64,000 bases of DNA from Aliirhizobium smilacinae (GCF_006335145.1 NZ_VDMN01000001.1:1364001-1428000), one strand, 5' to 3'. Counted from the stretch's first letter, positions 8,460 through 18,171 are shown. Program-made: numbers and translations. Notes: a model not told the origin generated them from the letters alone.

Positions 8460-8484
8460 TGGTAAGGGGGTCGGCCACGGATAG

Positions 8485-9741
8485 CTACACCGCGATCTTA
8501 TCCAGCGGCAGACGGCTTTGTTCGAACGCCTGGAGTTCCGACTCGCGCTGGTGGATGTAATCGCGGTTGTCCGGTACGGCCTGGCGCTTCTTGACGATCT
8601 GGATCTGGAAGATATGGAAGGCTTCGTGGGTGAAGGCCATTTCGGACGCGGCGAGATAGAACTCCCACATGCGCACGAAACGCTCGTCATAAAGCGCTGC
8701 CGCCTTTTCCCTGTTGGCCATGAAGCGCTCGCGCCAGTGCCGCAGCGTATAGGCATAATGCATCGGCAGGATCTCGACATCCGAAACAAGCAGCCCCGCC
8801 TTTTCGATCGACGGCAGAACTTCGGCGAGCGACGGAATGTAACCACCCGGAAAGATGTATTTCTCGATCCACGGATTGTTGTAGATCGCCGGATAAGGCT
8901 GGCCGATCGAATGCAGCACCATGACGCCGTCGTCGGCCAGAACGTCGTTCACCTTGTTGAAGAATTTTCGGTAATTCAGCCGCCCGACATGTTCGAACAT
9001 TCCGACCGAGACGATCCGGTCATAGCTCTTGGTCGGTGGCAGATAATAATAGTCCTGGAGTTCGAAACGGACGGTGTTTGCCAAACCGCGCTTGGCGGCG
9101 CGCTCGCGCGATATTTTAAGCTGTTCGGTCGACAGCGTGATGCCGGTGACATCGACACCACAGCTTTCCGACAGATACATCGCCATGCCGCCCCAACCGG
9201 AGCCGATCTCTAACGCCTTCTGGCCGGGCTCGGCCCTGAGCTTCGCCACGATATGGCGCTTCTTGGCGATCTGGGCTTCGTCCAGCGAAATGCCGGGCGG
9301 GTTGAAATAGGCGCAGGAATACTGCCAGTCCTCGTCGAGGAAGAGCGAGAACAGCTTTTCGTCGAGATCATAGTGGTGAGAGACGTTCTTGCGATTGTGG
9401 TTGATCGGAACGCGATTGCGGAACTGCGCCTCGATCATGCGGCCGATACCGCGGACGACCATACCGAAGGTCAGCCCTTCAGACAGCGTGTTGTCCTTGA
9501 TCAGGGCCAGGAACTCGTAGATGTCGCCTTCCTCTACGAGCAGACGACCGTCCATATAGAGTTCGCCGAGCATTAGCTGTGGGTCGCGCAGAAGCTCTTT
9601 TTCGGCCGCTTCCTCGGTGAAGCGGATCGTCACCGATCTCCCTCCCCCGCCGCCATAACGCTGCTGGCCGCCTGTTCCGCGGACTGTCAGAGTGCCTATC
9701 TTGATGATTTTGCTAAGAAGATCGTGAAGTGCCGAGGTCAT
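8485..9741 (-). CDS. cfa: Cyclopropane-fatty-acyl-phospholipid synthase family methyltransferase
   Basis: Transfers a methylene from S-adenosylmethionine to the double bond of unsaturated acyl chains in membrane phospholipids. The 418-residue protein has the family's N-terminal lipid-binding part, the YSCAYF active-site segment at 141-146, the SAM-binding EIGSGWGG at 178-185 and a C-terminal segment with HWRERF. A glycine-rich insert (YGGGGGRS) sits near residue 29. The start at 9741 follows a strong AGGAGG. Rhizobia usually carry more than one cfa paralogue, so the role (cyclopropane versus another acyl modification) is inferred. It is monocistronic, with the mosaic repeat immediately downstream. 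Confidence 0.93.
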   Translation of the reverse strand: MTSALHDLLSKIIKIGTLTVRGTGGQQRYGGGGGRSVTIRFTEEAAEKELLRDPQLMLGELYMDGRLLVEEGDIYEFLALIKDNTLSEGLTFGMVVRGIGRMIEAQFRNRVPINHNRKNVSHHYDLDEKLFSLFLDEDWQYSCAYFNPPGISLDEAQIAKKRHIVAKLRAEPGQKALEIGSGWGGMAMYLSESCGVDVTGITLSTEQLKISRERAAKRGLANTVRFELQDYYYLPPTKSYDRIVSVGMFEHVGRLNYRKFFNKVNDVLADDGVMVLHSIGQPYPAIYNNPWIEKYIFPGGYIPSLAEVLPSIEKAGLLVSDVEILPMHYAYTLRHWRERFMANREKAAALYDERFVRMWEFYLAASEMAFTHEAFHIFQIQIVKKRQAVPDNRDYIHQRESELQAFEQSRLPLDKIAV

Positions 9742-9844
9742 CGAGCCACCTCCTGAATACTAAGGTTGCCTTACTAATTCTCGAAATCTAGCGTCTATTT
9801 GTCGGACTGCAAGCATATTCCGGCCACGAAAATGACATGAAACG

Positions 9845-9877
9845 GCACGCCGTCAAACGGGTTGTTTGACGGCGTGC
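9845..9877. terminator. Strong hairpin downstream of tex
   Basis: A perfect 14-bp stem (GCACGCCGTCAAAC pairing with GTTTGACGGCGTGC) with a 5-base loop lies between the tex stop and the cfa start. On the minus strand only GTTT follows, so it is an imperfect intrinsic terminator or an mRNA-end stabiliser for tex. Confidence 0.6.
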
Positions 9878-9913
9878 ACTTAAAAGTAGCGGTGAGTTCG
9901 AATCTTGTAAAAT

Positions 9914-12214
9914 TCAGCGCTTTTTTAAAGCTTCTGCGAGCGCTGCACCGAAAGCGCCCTGCGAAGACGGCTTTTCGGTCTTCATGAATTTTTGATTGGC
10001 GGGGCGCTCGTTTTTGCCCGGACCGCGCGGCGCAGGGGCGGAATCGGCTCCATCCTTGCGCATTGTCAAGGCGATTCGCTTGCGCTTGACGTCCACCTCG
10101 ACCACCTTGACCTTCACCACATCGCCGGCCTTGACCACTTCATGCGGGTCCTTGACGAACTTGTCTGCCAGTTGCGAAACGTGAACGAGGCCATCCTGAT
10201 GCACTCCGATATCGACGAAGGCGCCGAAGGCCGCAACGTTGGTGACGGTCCCTTCCAAAAGCATGCCGGGCTTCAGATCGGTGATCTCGTCAATGCCATC
10301 GGCGAACGTGGCGGTCTTGAAACTCGGGCGCGGGTCGCGGCCGGGCTTTTCCAGTTCGGCGATGATGTCCTTGACGGTCGGAAGACCAAACTGCTCGTCG
10401 ATGAACTGGCGCGGATCGACGGACTTCAGGGCAGCGCTGTCGCCCATCAGGCTGCGCAGGTCACGGCCGCAGGCGGCGACGATCTTCTTTGCCACGCCAT
10501 AGGCTTCCGGGTGCACCGACGAGGCATCAAGCGGCTCCTTGCCGTTGACGATACGAAGGAAGCCGGCGGCCTGTTCGAAGGTGCGGTTGCCAAGGCGGGC
10601 GACCTTCAGGAGTTCCTTGCGGCTGGCAAAGGCACCGTTGGCGTCACGGTGGGCGACGATTGCCTCGGCGATCGATTTGCTGAGACCCGACACGCGGGAG
10701 AGAAGCGGCGCAGACGCCATGTTGAGATCGACGCCGACGGCATTCACCGCGTCTTCGACGACGGCATCGAGAGAACGGGCGAGTTTGCCCTGATCGACAT
10801 CATGCTGGTACTGGCCGACGCCGATCGCCTTGGGTTCGATCTTCACCAGTTCGGCCAGCGGATCCTGCAGGCGGCGGGCGATGGAGACGGCGCCACGCAG
10901 CGACACGTCGAGGCCGGGGAACTCCAGGGCCGCAAGTTCGGATGCGGAATAGACCGAGGCGCCGGCTTCAGAGACGATGACCTTGGTCGGCTTGGCGCCC
11001 GGAAGCGAGACCAGCATGTCCGCCACCAGCTTTTCCGTCTCGCGGCTGCCGGTGCCGTTGCCGATGGCGATCAGCTCGACACCGTGCTTGCGGATCAGCG
11101 AGGCAAGTTCGGCCTGCGTACCGCGCACGTCATTGCGCGGCGGGAACGGGTAGACCGTCGAGGTTTCCAGGAGTTTGCCGGTCGCATCGACGATCGCGAC
11201 CTTGACGCCGGTGCGGATGCCCGGGTCGAGACCCATCGTGGCGCGCGAACCCGCGGGTGCTGCCAGCAGCAGATCCTTCAGATTGCGGGCGAAAACGTGG
11301 ATGGCATCCTCTTCGGAACGCTCGCGCATTTCCCGCATCAGGTCGAGCGACAGCGATACCGACAGCTTGACGCGCCATGTCCAGCCGGCGGCTTCCATCA
11401 GCCACAGATCGCCCTTGCCAGAGCCGCGGATCTCGAAGGCTGCGGCAATGATGCGTTGCGACGGTTTGACGGGTGACGTGTCGTCGGCATCCACATCGAT
11501 CGTCAGCGTCAGCATTTCCTCGTTCCAACCGCGCAGCATGGCAAGCGCGCGGTGACCGGGGACTGTCGCCCAGCGTTCGGTGTGGTCGAAATAATCGGCG
11601 AATTTCGCACCTGCCTCCTGCTTGCCATCGACGACCTTGGCACGCAGCACGGCGCCATCGCGCATATGCTGGCGCAGGCGACCGAGGAGATCAGCATTTT
11701 CGGAGATTGTTTCGGCAACGATATCGCGCACACCATCGAGCGCCGTCTTCAGGTCGGCGACCTCGCCCTGAATATAGGCTTCGGCGAGCTTTGCCGGATC
11801 GGCGCTCCGGTCGGCCCAGATCGCCTCCGCCAGCGGACCGAGACCCCGTTCGCGGGCGATCTCGGCGCGGGTACGGCGCTTGGGTTTGTAGGGGAGATAA
11901 AGGTCTTCGAGTTCGGCCTTGGTGGCGGCACCGGCAAGCTTTCGCGCCAGTTCGTCAGTCATCTTGCCTTGCGTGTTGATGCTATCGACGATCGAGGTGC
12001 GGCGGGCTTCCAGTTCACGCAGATAGACGAGGCGCTCAGCGAGGTTGCGCAATTGCGTGTCATCGAGGCCGCCGGTCACTTCCTTGCGGTAACGCGCGAT
12101 GAAGGGAACGGTCGCCCCCTCATCCAGCAGGCCGATCGCAGCCCTGGCCTGATCCGGGCGTGCGTTGATCTCAGCGGCAATCGCAAGGCTAAGTTTCTGG
12201 ATATCGGCGGCCAT
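9914..12214 (-). CDS. tex: Tex-family RNA-binding transcription accessory protein
   Basis: A 766-residue bacterial homologue of eukaryotic Spt6, thought to bind RNA and affect transcription and stress tolerance. Order of parts: N-terminal helical Tex domain with [15 protein letters not shown], a YqgF-type RNase H-like fold ([16 protein letters not shown]), helix-hairpin-helix repeats ([15 protein letters not shown]), and a C-terminal S1 domain ([18 protein letters not shown]). A low-complexity basic tail follows the S1 domain. The ATG at 12214 is preferred over an in-frame TTG at 12229. It is monocistronic. Confidence 0.96.
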   Translation of the reverse strand: MAADIQKLSLAIAAEINARPDQARAAIGLLDEGATVPFIARYRKEVTGGLDDTQLRNLAERLVYLRELEARRTSIVDSINTQGKMTDELARKLAGAATKAELEDLYLPYKPKRRTRAEIARERGLGPLAEAIWADRSADPAKLAEAYIQGEVADLKTALDGVRDIVAETISENADLLGRLRQHMRDGAVLRAKVVDGKQEAGAKFADYFDHTERWATVPGHRALAMLRGWNEEMLTLTIDVDADDTSPVKPSQRIIAAAFEIRGSGKGDLWLMEAAGWTWRVKLSVSLSLDLMREMRERSEEDAIHVFARNLKDLLLAAPAGSRATMGLDPGIRTGVKVAIVDATGKLLETSTVYPFPPRNDVRGTQAELASLIRKHGVELIAIGNGTGSRETEKLVADMLVSLPGAKPTKVIVSEAGASVYSASELAALEFPGLDVSLRGAVSIARRLQDPLAELVKIEPKAIGVGQYQHDVDQGKLARSLDAVVEDAVNAVGVDLNMASAPLLSRVSGLSKSIAEAIVAHRDANGAFASRKELLKVARLGNRTFEQAAGFLRIVNGKEPLDASSVHPEAYGVAKKIVAACGRDLRSLMGDSAALKSVDPRQFIDEQFGLPTVKDIIAELEKPGRDPRPSFKTATFADGIDEITDLKPGMLLEGTVTNVAAFGAFVDIGVHQDGLVHVSQLADKFVKDPHEVVKAGDVVKVKVVEVDVKRKRIALTMRKDGADSAPAPRGPGKNERPANQKFMKTEKPSSQGAFGAALAEALKKR

Positions 12215-12441
12215 GGAAGTCCTCGTCAAAATCAGGAGGCGCGACCATAGTCAAACTTTGCGGCAAGACAACACCGCCTTGCCCTGCGCTCACAGGATGA
12301 TGAGGTGGCATGTGCCGAAATGGGCCACCGTTCAGCAAATGATAACCGTCACTCGGTGGATAAAGACGTGACATCTTCTCGCATTTACCTCCCTCCCTAT
12401 AGTTAGGGGCGTCGCATGATGCGGCACGCATGGAGGTATGA

Positions 12442-12642
12442 ATGCCCAGAAGAATCGCCACCCAACTAGCCAGTGATGACGCGGTGGGCTCCGAGGAGCT
12501 TGAGGCCGCCATCATTTACCTGAGCGAAAAGATCAAAGATGCAGCACATAGCAACGAGCCGGTTCCTTTTCTTGCCTATCGAAACCGGCTGATTTTCGAA
12601 ACCACGCTGGCATTGCGCCGGCACGAGTATTTTCTGCTCTAG
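12442..12642 (+). CDS. Small hypothetical protein, 66 residues
   Basis: A short gene with a good ribosome site (GGAGG seven bases before the ATG). The product is an amphipathic, mostly helical 66-residue protein; I recognise no family. Residues 18-35 (SEELEAAIIYLSEKIKDA) form one helix and the C-terminal part (FETTLALRRHEYFLL) a second. Codon use fits the neighbours. The spacing from the ribosome site and the coding look make it plausible, but it lacks any functional clue. Confidence 0.55.
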   Translation: MPRRIATQLASDDAVGSEELEAAIIYLSEKIKDAAHSNEPVPFLAYRNRLIFETTLALRRHEYFLL

Positions 12643-12790
12643 ACATTTCCATCACCATGGCCGCGCCGACCCTAATACCCCTTCCGGGCCGGCCGCCAAC
12701 CCGTCACTTCAAGTGCATATCGCTTGCAAAGCCTTGACCTTTGCGGCAACGGGCCTTAACCGCCCAGTTAAACAACCATGAGGGCGGTTT

Positions 12791-14062
12791 ATGAAGGTTC
12801 TGCTGATCGGCTCCGGTGGCCGCGAACATGCATTGGCGTGGAAGCTCGCGCAGTCTGCCAAACTGACCACCCTTTATGCCGCTCCCGGTAATCCCGGCAT
12901 CGCGGAAAATGCCGAGATCGTTTCTCTCGATATCGACGACCACGGCGCAGTTGCCCAATTCTGCCTGACCAATAACATCGATTTCGTCGTGGTCGGCCCT
13001 GAAGGCCCGCTTGTCGCCGGTCTGGCCGACGTGCTGCGCGCAAAGAACATCGTCGTTTTCGGACCTTCCGCGGCAGCAGCCCAGCTGGAAGGTTCCAAGG
13101 GTTTCACCAAGGATATCTGCGCCCGCTACAATATTCCGACCGGCGCCTATCGCCGCTTCGACAATGGTGACGAGGCCAAGGCCTATGTGACCGAGCAGGG
13201 CGCGCCGATCGTCGTCAAGGCGGACGGGCTTGCCGCCGGCAAAGGCGTGACCGTGGCAATGACGGAAGACGAAGCGCTGTCCGCTATCGACGATTGCTTC
13301 GACGGCGCCTTCGGGTCGGCCGGAGCGGAAGTGGTGGTCGAAGCCTATCTCGACGGCGAGGAAGCAAGCTTCTTCTGCCTGTCCGACGGCAAAACGGCGC
13401 TGGCGCTCGCCACCGCGCAGGATCACAAGCGTGTGGGCGACGGCGACACCGGCCCGAATACCGGCGGTATGGGCGCTTACTCACCTGCCCCTGTGATGAC
13501 GCCCGAAATCGTCGAGCGGACGATGAAGGACATCATCGAACCGACGATCCGCGGCATGGCGGAAAGCGGTCATCCGTTTACCGGCGTCTTCTTTGCCGGC
13601 CTGATGATCACCCAGAAGGGTCCGGAACTGATCGAATACAATGTCCGCTTCGGCGATCCGGAATGCCAGGTGCTGATGATGCGGCTGAAGAGCGATCTTC
13701 TGGAACTGCTCTACGCTGCGGCGACCGGCACGCTGGATCAGGTAGAGGCGCTGTGGAGCGACGACGTGGCGCTGACCGTCGTCATGGCCTCCAAGGGCTA
13801 TCCTGCCGCCTATGACAAGAACACGCCGATCGCAGCCCTGCCGACAACCGCCAAGGGCGAGAAGATCTTTCATGCGGGCACGGCGCTCAAGGACGGGCAA
13901 CTGGTTGCAACCGGCGGTCGTGTGCTGAACGTGACGGCCATCGGCCACAATGTCCGCGAGGCGCAGGCCGGCGCCTATTCGCTGGTTGAAGGCATCGTCT
14001 GGGACAACGGCTTCTGCCGGCGGGATATCGGCTGGCGGGCGGCAGCGCGGGAAAACTCCTGA
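12791..14062 (+). CDS. purD: Phosphoribosylamine-glycine ligase (GAR synthetase)
   Basis: Second step of purine synthesis: joins glycine to 5-phosphoribosylamine using ATP. The 423-residue length is typical. The N-domain starts with [15 protein letters not shown]; the ATP-grasp core shows [12 protein letters not shown], the metal/ATP site [10 protein letters not shown] and [12 protein letters not shown]; the C-domain closes with [13 protein letters not shown] lies 6-10 bases before the ATG. It is a single gene between two unrelated small ones. Confidence 0.97.
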   Translation: MKVLLIGSGGREHALAWKLAQSAKLTTLYAAPGNPGIAENAEIVSLDIDDHGAVAQFCLTNNIDFVVVGPEGPLVAGLADVLRAKNIVVFGPSAAAAQLEGSKGFTKDICARYNIPTGAYRRFDNGDEAKAYVTEQGAPIVVKADGLAAGKGVTVAMTEDEALSAIDDCFDGAFGSAGAEVVVEAYLDGEEASFFCLSDGKTALALATAQDHKRVGDGDTGPNTGGMGAYSPAPVMTPEIVERTMKDIIEPTIRGMAESGHPFTGVFFAGLMITQKGPELIEYNVRFGDPECQVLMMRLKSDLLELLYAAATGTLDQVEALWSDDVALTVVMASKGYPAAYDKNTPIAALPTTAKGEKIFHAGTALKDGQLVATGGRVLNVTAIGHNVREAQAGAYSLVEGIVWDNGFCRRDIGWRAAARENS

Positions 14063-14171
14063 CCTGATCGCCCTTCGGATGGGCCGCGCCCGGTTGTGGC
14101 CCATCGTTTCAGTTTAAGGCGTTATTTACCGATTCTCCTGACGGGATCGAAACCACTCATGGCGTATGCGT

Positions 14172-14194
14172 GATGCAAAGAGAGGATTTGCATC
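14172..14194 (+). promoter_or_regulatory. Perfect hairpin with the Shine-Dalgarno in its loop
   Basis: Directly before the ATG of the HPE1-like gene lies an 8-7-8 inverted repeat, GATGCAAA-GAGAGGA-TTTGCATC. The loop is exactly the ribosome-binding sequence GAGAGGA. As RNA this would present or occlude the ribosome site; as DNA, TGCAAA-N7-TTTGCA resembles a Fur-family half-site pair. Either reading makes it a likely control point for this gene. Confidence 0.6.
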
Positions 14195-14671
14195 ATGCGC
14201 CATCTGGCCCTTACAGCCTTCGTGCTTTTCGCCGGCACCGCCCAGGCGCAGTCGATCCTGCCGCTTTCAAGCAATACGCAGGGCACGAGCCCGAGCATGC
14301 TCAGCATGACATGCGAAACCTGCCCGCCCCTCAAGGCCTCGGATGACAGCAACTACAAAGTCCCAGTGCTGAGAGGAACGACCCAGTCGGTTTCGCTGAT
14401 GGAGATCGACGGTCAGAAGAAGATCGTGCGGACCGATGCCTGGATGGGCGGCTCGCCGGTCGTTTATATCAGCAAGGTTCCGGACTGGATGAGCGTCGAC
14501 CAGCTGCAGGCCGTGATCAATACGGGCAGCGGCAAGCATGTGCAGACCGAGGTTCAGATTGCCAGCCAGCAAAGCGATCCAATCGACCTTGAATCTAAGA
14601 CGGGCGCGGTCGAGAAAAGCACTCATGACGAGCATGAATTTAATGCAATTCCCCTCAGGTTGAATCAGTAA
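14195..14671 (+). CDS. Secreted protein, HPE1-like
   Basis: A 158-residue protein with a clear Sec signal peptide (MRHLALTAFVLFAGTAQA, cleavage about residue 18). The mature part has a CETCPPLK cysteine pair near residue 40, a segment KKIVRTDAWMGGSPVVYISK, and an acidic, disordered tail. This pattern recalls the plant virulence effector HPE1-like domain annotated in Rhizobiaceae and Liberibacter; that name is from memory, and effector activity is not shown by the sequence. It is expressed alone behind the hairpin described above. Confidence 0.7.
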   Translation: MRHLALTAFVLFAGTAQAQSILPLSSNTQGTSPSMLSMTCETCPPLKASDDSNYKVPVLRGTTQSVSLMEIDGQKKIVRTDAWMGGSPVVYISKVPDWMSVDQLQAVINTGSGKHVQTEVQIASQQSDPIDLESKTGAVEKSTHDEHEFNAIPLRLNQ

Positions 14672-14808
14672 TTCGAGCTATCACGTTCGCATTTATCAAG
14701 ATCCAATATTCCTAATACTTTCACTTGCGCATTATGGTGGTCTACACCGGCCATAAATACCCGATGACGGCAGATAATATCTCCGTTATCGAGGCTTGGG
14801 CCGCGAAA

Positions 14809-14828
14809 ATTTAAATTTTTATTTAAAT
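14809..14828. promoter_or_regulatory. AT-rich double palindrome upstream of the chemoreceptor gene
   Basis: Two copies of the self-complementary ATTTAAAT separated by TTTT stand out in GC-rich DNA about 120 bp before the receptor ATG. AT-rich sites with TpA steps are the usual targets of Ros/MucR-type regulators in Rhizobiales, or they may act as an UP element. The remaining gap (14672-14951) shows no gene. Confidence 0.35.
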
Positions 14829-14951
14829 ATACAGGGCATTGCTAGCCTTGTGCGATGCAGCACGACACCTGCGCAGGATGCGCGCCTTTCCAACACTTGA
14901 AATCTATTCGCCTGCCGAAACAACGGCGGCTCCTACGGTCGTGAGGATTCC

Positions 14952-16784
14952 ATGAAGAACCTGAAGATCTCCCATCAGCTCGTGCTGCTTGTGCTGACCT
15001 TGATGGTCGCCTTCGCGGTCGGCACCTATTTCGAACTGCGCGCATCCACCAGCGCCATTTACGCCGAGCGCTACGGAATGCTACGCAGCCAGGTGGAATC
15101 CGGCATCGGCATTCTGAAGAAATTCCAGGAGCGTGAGGCCGCGGGCGAGTTTAGCCGCGACGAAGCGCAAAAACGCGCCTTTGAAGCCGTCGCCGCCATG
15201 ACCTTCAAGCCGGATGGCTATCTCTACGCCTACGACTATGACGTGACGATGCGCCTGCATCCCGACGCCAAGCGTCTCGGCCAGAATTTCAAGGGCAAGC
15301 CTGACAGTCAGGGTTTCATGTATCGCGACGAGCTGGTCAAGCTTGGCCGCGCCGGTGGCGGCACGGCAGACTTTCTAGGCCCGAAGCCGGGCGAACAGGG
15401 GGAAAGTTTCCGCAAGAGCTCCTACGCGCTTGCCTTCGAACCGTGGCAGCTGGTGCTCGTCACCGGCGTATATGTCGACGATCTTGAAACTCAGGTCCGC
15501 GCCGACGTCATGAAGGCTGTCGGCATCGGCGCCGGCATTCTTCTCATCGCAACGCTTCTTGCCTTCGTCGTCATCCGCAACATTTCCGGCCCGCTTAGTG
15601 ACATTCGCCAGGCGCTGAATGCCGTCGCCGACGAAGATGTGGCGCTGAAAATCCCGCATACCGGCATGACGAATGAAGTGGGCCTGATGGCCCGCGCCAC
15701 CGAAGCCCTGCAGCAGAAGGTGCGCGAGCGCCACGCGATGGAAGAACGCCAGCAGCGCAGCCAGGAGGAACTCGACGGCGAGCGCCAGCAGAATCTCGAC
15801 ATGCAGCGCAGCGAAGCCGAACTTCAGGCCCGCGTCGTCTCCACCATCGGCGCCGCGCTGGAGGATCTGGCCAAGGGCGATCTGACCGTACGCTGCAACG
15901 ATCTGGGCAGCCGCTATGCCGGCCTGCGCGACAACTTCAACGAGGCTCTCGGGCATCTCGAAGCCGCCATGGCCAAGGTCAATGCCAAAGGCATCGACAT
16001 CAGCGGCTCCAAGGAAGAAATCCGTCGCGCTTCGAACGAGCTGTCCCAGCGCACCGAGCGCCAGGCGGCCAATCTCGAGGAAACATCGGCTGCCCTCGAC
16101 GAACTGACGGTTGCCGTCAAGCAGACGGCCGATGGTGCCCGTGAAGCAGCACAGCGTGTCGTCACCGTCAGTGGTGAAGCAAACCGCAGCGATGCCGTGG
16201 TGGCGGAAGCCATCGAGGCGATGAGCGGTATCTCGAATTCCTCCGGCGAGATTACCAAGATCATCGGCGTGATCGACGAGATCGCCTTCCAGACCAATCT
16301 GCTTGCGCTCAACGCCGGCGTCGAGGCCGCACGTGCCGGCGAAAGCGGCAAGGGGTTTGCCGTCGTCGCCCAGGAAGTGCGCGAGCTTGCCCAGCGTTCG
16401 GCAGCCGCCGCCAAGCAAATCAAGGACCAGATCTCCCACTCCTCCCATCAGGTGGAGAACGGCGTGCGCCTCGTCGGCGAGGCGGGCGAAGCGTTGAAGC
16501 GGATTTCGAGCCAGGTGAAGGCTGCTAGCGACATCGTCAGCAAGATCGCCGATTCCGCTGCAGAACAGGATTCCACCCTGCGTTCCATCTCCTCGTCGCT
16601 CAATCACCTCGACCAGGCAACGCAGCAGAATGCCGCGATGGCGGAAGAGACAACAGCATCCGCCGAAGCGCTGGCAGTCGATACCGAGGATCTGCTGACG
16701 CTCATTCGTGGATTTCGCATCAGCGAGACCCGCAATGCCGGCACTCTGCGCGACATGGCCGGCCAGATGCGGATGGCAAGCTGA
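14952..16784 (+). CDS. Methyl-accepting chemotaxis protein with single Cache sensor
   Basis: A 610-residue membrane chemoreceptor. TM1 is at about residues 10-27; the periplasmic single-Cache domain (about 30-185) includes KPDGYLYAYDYDVTMRLHPD; TM2 is near 192-210, followed by HAMP (210-265), a coiled coil and the signalling domain. The hairpin tip EIAFQTNLLALNAGVEAARAG near residue 445 binds CheA/CheW. There is no C-terminal WxxxF-type CheR-docking pentapeptide. Single-Cache sensors often bind small carboxylates, but the ligand is not predictable here. GAGGATTCC precedes the ATG. A good terminator follows, so it is monocistronic. Confidence 0.95.
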   Translation: MKNLKISHQLVLLVLTLMVAFAVGTYFELRASTSAIYAERYGMLRSQVESGIGILKKFQEREAAGEFSRDEAQKRAFEAVAAMTFKPDGYLYAYDYDVTMRLHPDAKRLGQNFKGKPDSQGFMYRDELVKLGRAGGGTADFLGPKPGEQGESFRKSSYALAFEPWQLVLVTGVYVDDLETQVRADVMKAVGIGAGILLIATLLAFVVIRNISGPLSDIRQALNAVADEDVALKIPHTGMTNEVGLMARATEALQQKVRERHAMEERQQRSQEELDGERQQNLDMQRSEAELQARVVSTIGAALEDLAKGDLTVRCNDLGSRYAGLRDNFNEALGHLEAAMAKVNAKGIDISGSKEEIRRASNELSQRTERQAANLEETSAALDELTVAVKQTADGAREAAQRVVTVSGEANRSDAVVAEAIEAMSGISNSSGEITKIIGVIDEIAFQTNLLALNAGVEAARAGESGKGFAVVAQEVRELAQRSAAAAKQIKDQISHSSHQVENGVRLVGEAGEALKRISSQVKAASDIVSKIADSAAEQDSTLRSISSSLNHLDQATQQNAAMAEETTASAEALAVDTEDLLTLIRGFRISETRNAGTLRDMAGQMRMAS

Positions 16785-16851
16785 CGCCTATCCGGCAACT
16801 CCGCAAACTGTTGGTGGAGTTGCCTCAAAGTTACGCGGGGGACGCGGGGAA

Positions 16852-16893
16852 GAAAGCCGTCCGGACACTAGGGTCCGGCGGCTTTCTCTTTTT
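16852..16893 (+). terminator. Intrinsic terminator of the chemoreceptor gene
   Basis: Stem GAAAGCCG-t-CCGGAC pairs with GTCCGGCGGCTTTC (one bulged T) and is followed by TCTCTTTTTC on the plus strand, the direction of the receptor gene. Confidence 0.85.
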
Positions 16894-16937
16894 CGGGGCA
16901 GCGAATTCCGGCAGATCCGGTCAGGCTGCGGTTAACG

Positions 16938-17432
16938 TCAGGACCTGCCCAGCAAGGCGTCCAGTTCATCCACCTGCTTATCCGAGCGCACGACGATACC
17001 GGCTTCCAGCAGCAGTGCTGCCGTTACACCGTTTCCGGCATGTTTTTGCCCATCGAACGAACCATCATAGATAAAGCCGGAACCACACGAGGGGCTGCCA
17101 TCGATCAGAAGCGCATGGGTACAGCCATGCATTTGCGCAAATTCCAATGCGTGCCGGGCGCCCGCAACAAATGCCTCGGTGACGTCGCCACCGGTTATTT
17201 CCACGACCCGCGCCCGGCCGGCAAGCACATCGGCACCGGTCATGCCGTTCTCGATTTCGGCAGGTGGCCGCGGCACGCTCATGCCACCGGCAAGTTCGGG
17301 GCAGATCGTCACCAGCCTGCCCTCCGCGCGCCATCGGTCGATCGCCGGATGCACAAGCGGCTTGCCCTTGCCGTCATAACGGACAGCATGGCCGAGAAGA
17401 CAGGCGCTGATGAGGATTTTGGACGTGGTCAT
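16938..17432 (-). CDS. DUF523 family protein
   Basis: A 164-residue protein with the DUF523 signature: ILISACLLGHAVRYDG at the N-terminus, CPELAGGMSVPRPPAEI near residues 44-60, and DGSPSCGSGFIYDG near 113. The conserved cysteines (C10, C44, C118) suggest metal or cofactor binding, but the family has no established function that I can state. Its ATG overlaps the stop of the parE toxin gene as ATGA, so it is translated with the parDE module. Confidence 0.9.
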   Translation of the reverse strand: MTTSKILISACLLGHAVRYDGKGKPLVHPAIDRWRAEGRLVTICPELAGGMSVPRPPAEIENGMTGADVLAGRARVVEITGGDVTEAFVAGARHALEFAQMHGCTHALLIDGSPSCGSGFIYDGSFDGQKHAGNGVTAALLLEAGIVVRSDKQVDELDALLGRS

Positions 17433-17734
17433 AGCTGTTCGTCGAGATGGCGGCGGATATCGACTTTTTCGTTGAGGATGCGCGCGATCTCCACGGAGTC
17501 ATCCGCCATGACGGCATAGAATATAAGATGATGGCCTGCAGCGCGGCGACGATACCCTTCGCGGATATCACTCACATCCTGGCCAGAAAAAGGATGGTCG
17601 CCGATTTGCTCGATCACATCCAGAAGCTGATCTACATAAATCCCGGCCTGATCTGCGGACCAATGTTCACGAGTATATCGCCCGATGCCGCGCAGATCGC
17701 TTTTCGCCGTCCGACGTAGCCGAACTTCAACCAC
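17429..17734 (-). CDS. parE: RelE/ParE-family toxin
   Basis: A 101-residue toxin of the ParE/RelE fold, second gene of a type II toxin-antitoxin pair. It starts with VEVRLRRTAKSDLRGIGRYTREHW and has the family end YAVMADDSVEIARILNEKVDIRRHL. ParE proteins poison DNA gyrase, whereas RelE cuts mRNA; the DLRGIGRYT helix pattern fits the ParE side. The start is GTG, and the gene overlaps parD by 8 bases, so translation is coupled. DUF523 follows with an ATGA overlap. Confidence 0.92.
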   Translation of the reverse strand: MVEVRLRRTAKSDLRGIGRYTREHWSADQAGIYVDQLLDVIEQIGDHPFSGQDVSDIREGYRRRAAGHHLIFYAVMADDSVEIARILNEKVDIRRHLDEQL

Positions 17735-17978
17735 GCTCAGCCCACGATGCGCGAACTGACGCCATCAATGCTTCGCGGTCGAAAGGCTCGGCCGGGCCGC
17801 TGTTCTCGCTTTCGATCAGCAATTCTCGCAGTCTTTCAATCTTCAACTGCTCATCTTCGAGCATTTTAAGGCCTGCCTCGACAACTTCATCTACAGTGTC
17901 GAAACGTCCGCTTTCCAGTTCGCGCGAAAGAAAGCTTGCAGCCTGGTCGCTGAGAGTGACTTGCACGGGCTTGTTCAT
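17727..17978 (-). CDS. parD: ParD-family antitoxin
   Basis: An 83-residue ribbon-helix-helix antitoxin: QVTLSDQAASFLSRELESG (strand and first helix), then FDTVDEVVEAGLKMLEDE, followed by a charged, flexible toxin-binding tail ending near ALMASVRASWAERG. It precedes parE with an 8-base overlap, the normal antitoxin-first order. GGAG lies about 7 bases before the ATG. Autoregulation by the ParDE complex is expected from the family; no clear operator palindrome was found upstream. Confidence 0.93.
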   Translation of the reverse strand: MNKPVQVTLSDQAASFLSRELESGRFDTVDEVVEAGLKMLEDEQLKIERLRELLIESENSGPAEPFDREALMASVRASWAERG

Positions 17979-18031
17979 CCAAAGCTCCAGAATCGTATCA
18001 GGGAGTTAGTTTAACACGGAGCATAAGGCAG

Positions 18032-18059
18032 AAAAAAGCCCCGTATTATCGGGGCTTTT
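18032..18059 (-). terminator. Intrinsic terminator of glyS
   Basis: On the minus strand, AAAAGCCCCGATAATACGGGG is followed by CTTTTTT. The stem is 7 bp of mostly GC pairs. It lies between the glyS stop and parD, so it separates the synthetase operon from parDE. Confidence 0.88.
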
Positions 18060-18171
18060 GGAGAGGCTGACAGGGCGAACCGGAGACCCCTGCCCCTCGC
18101 CTAAGCTCAAGGGCTTGGGCGCTGCAATCGATTTACGGGATCGAGCGTTTCTGCTTACGGAGAACCGCGCC

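Noticed and set aside
9992..11476. 494-codon plus-strand frame opposite tex
   Set aside because: Antisense shadow of tex; composition is His/Arg/Gly-rich as expected for reverse reading of GC-rich codons.
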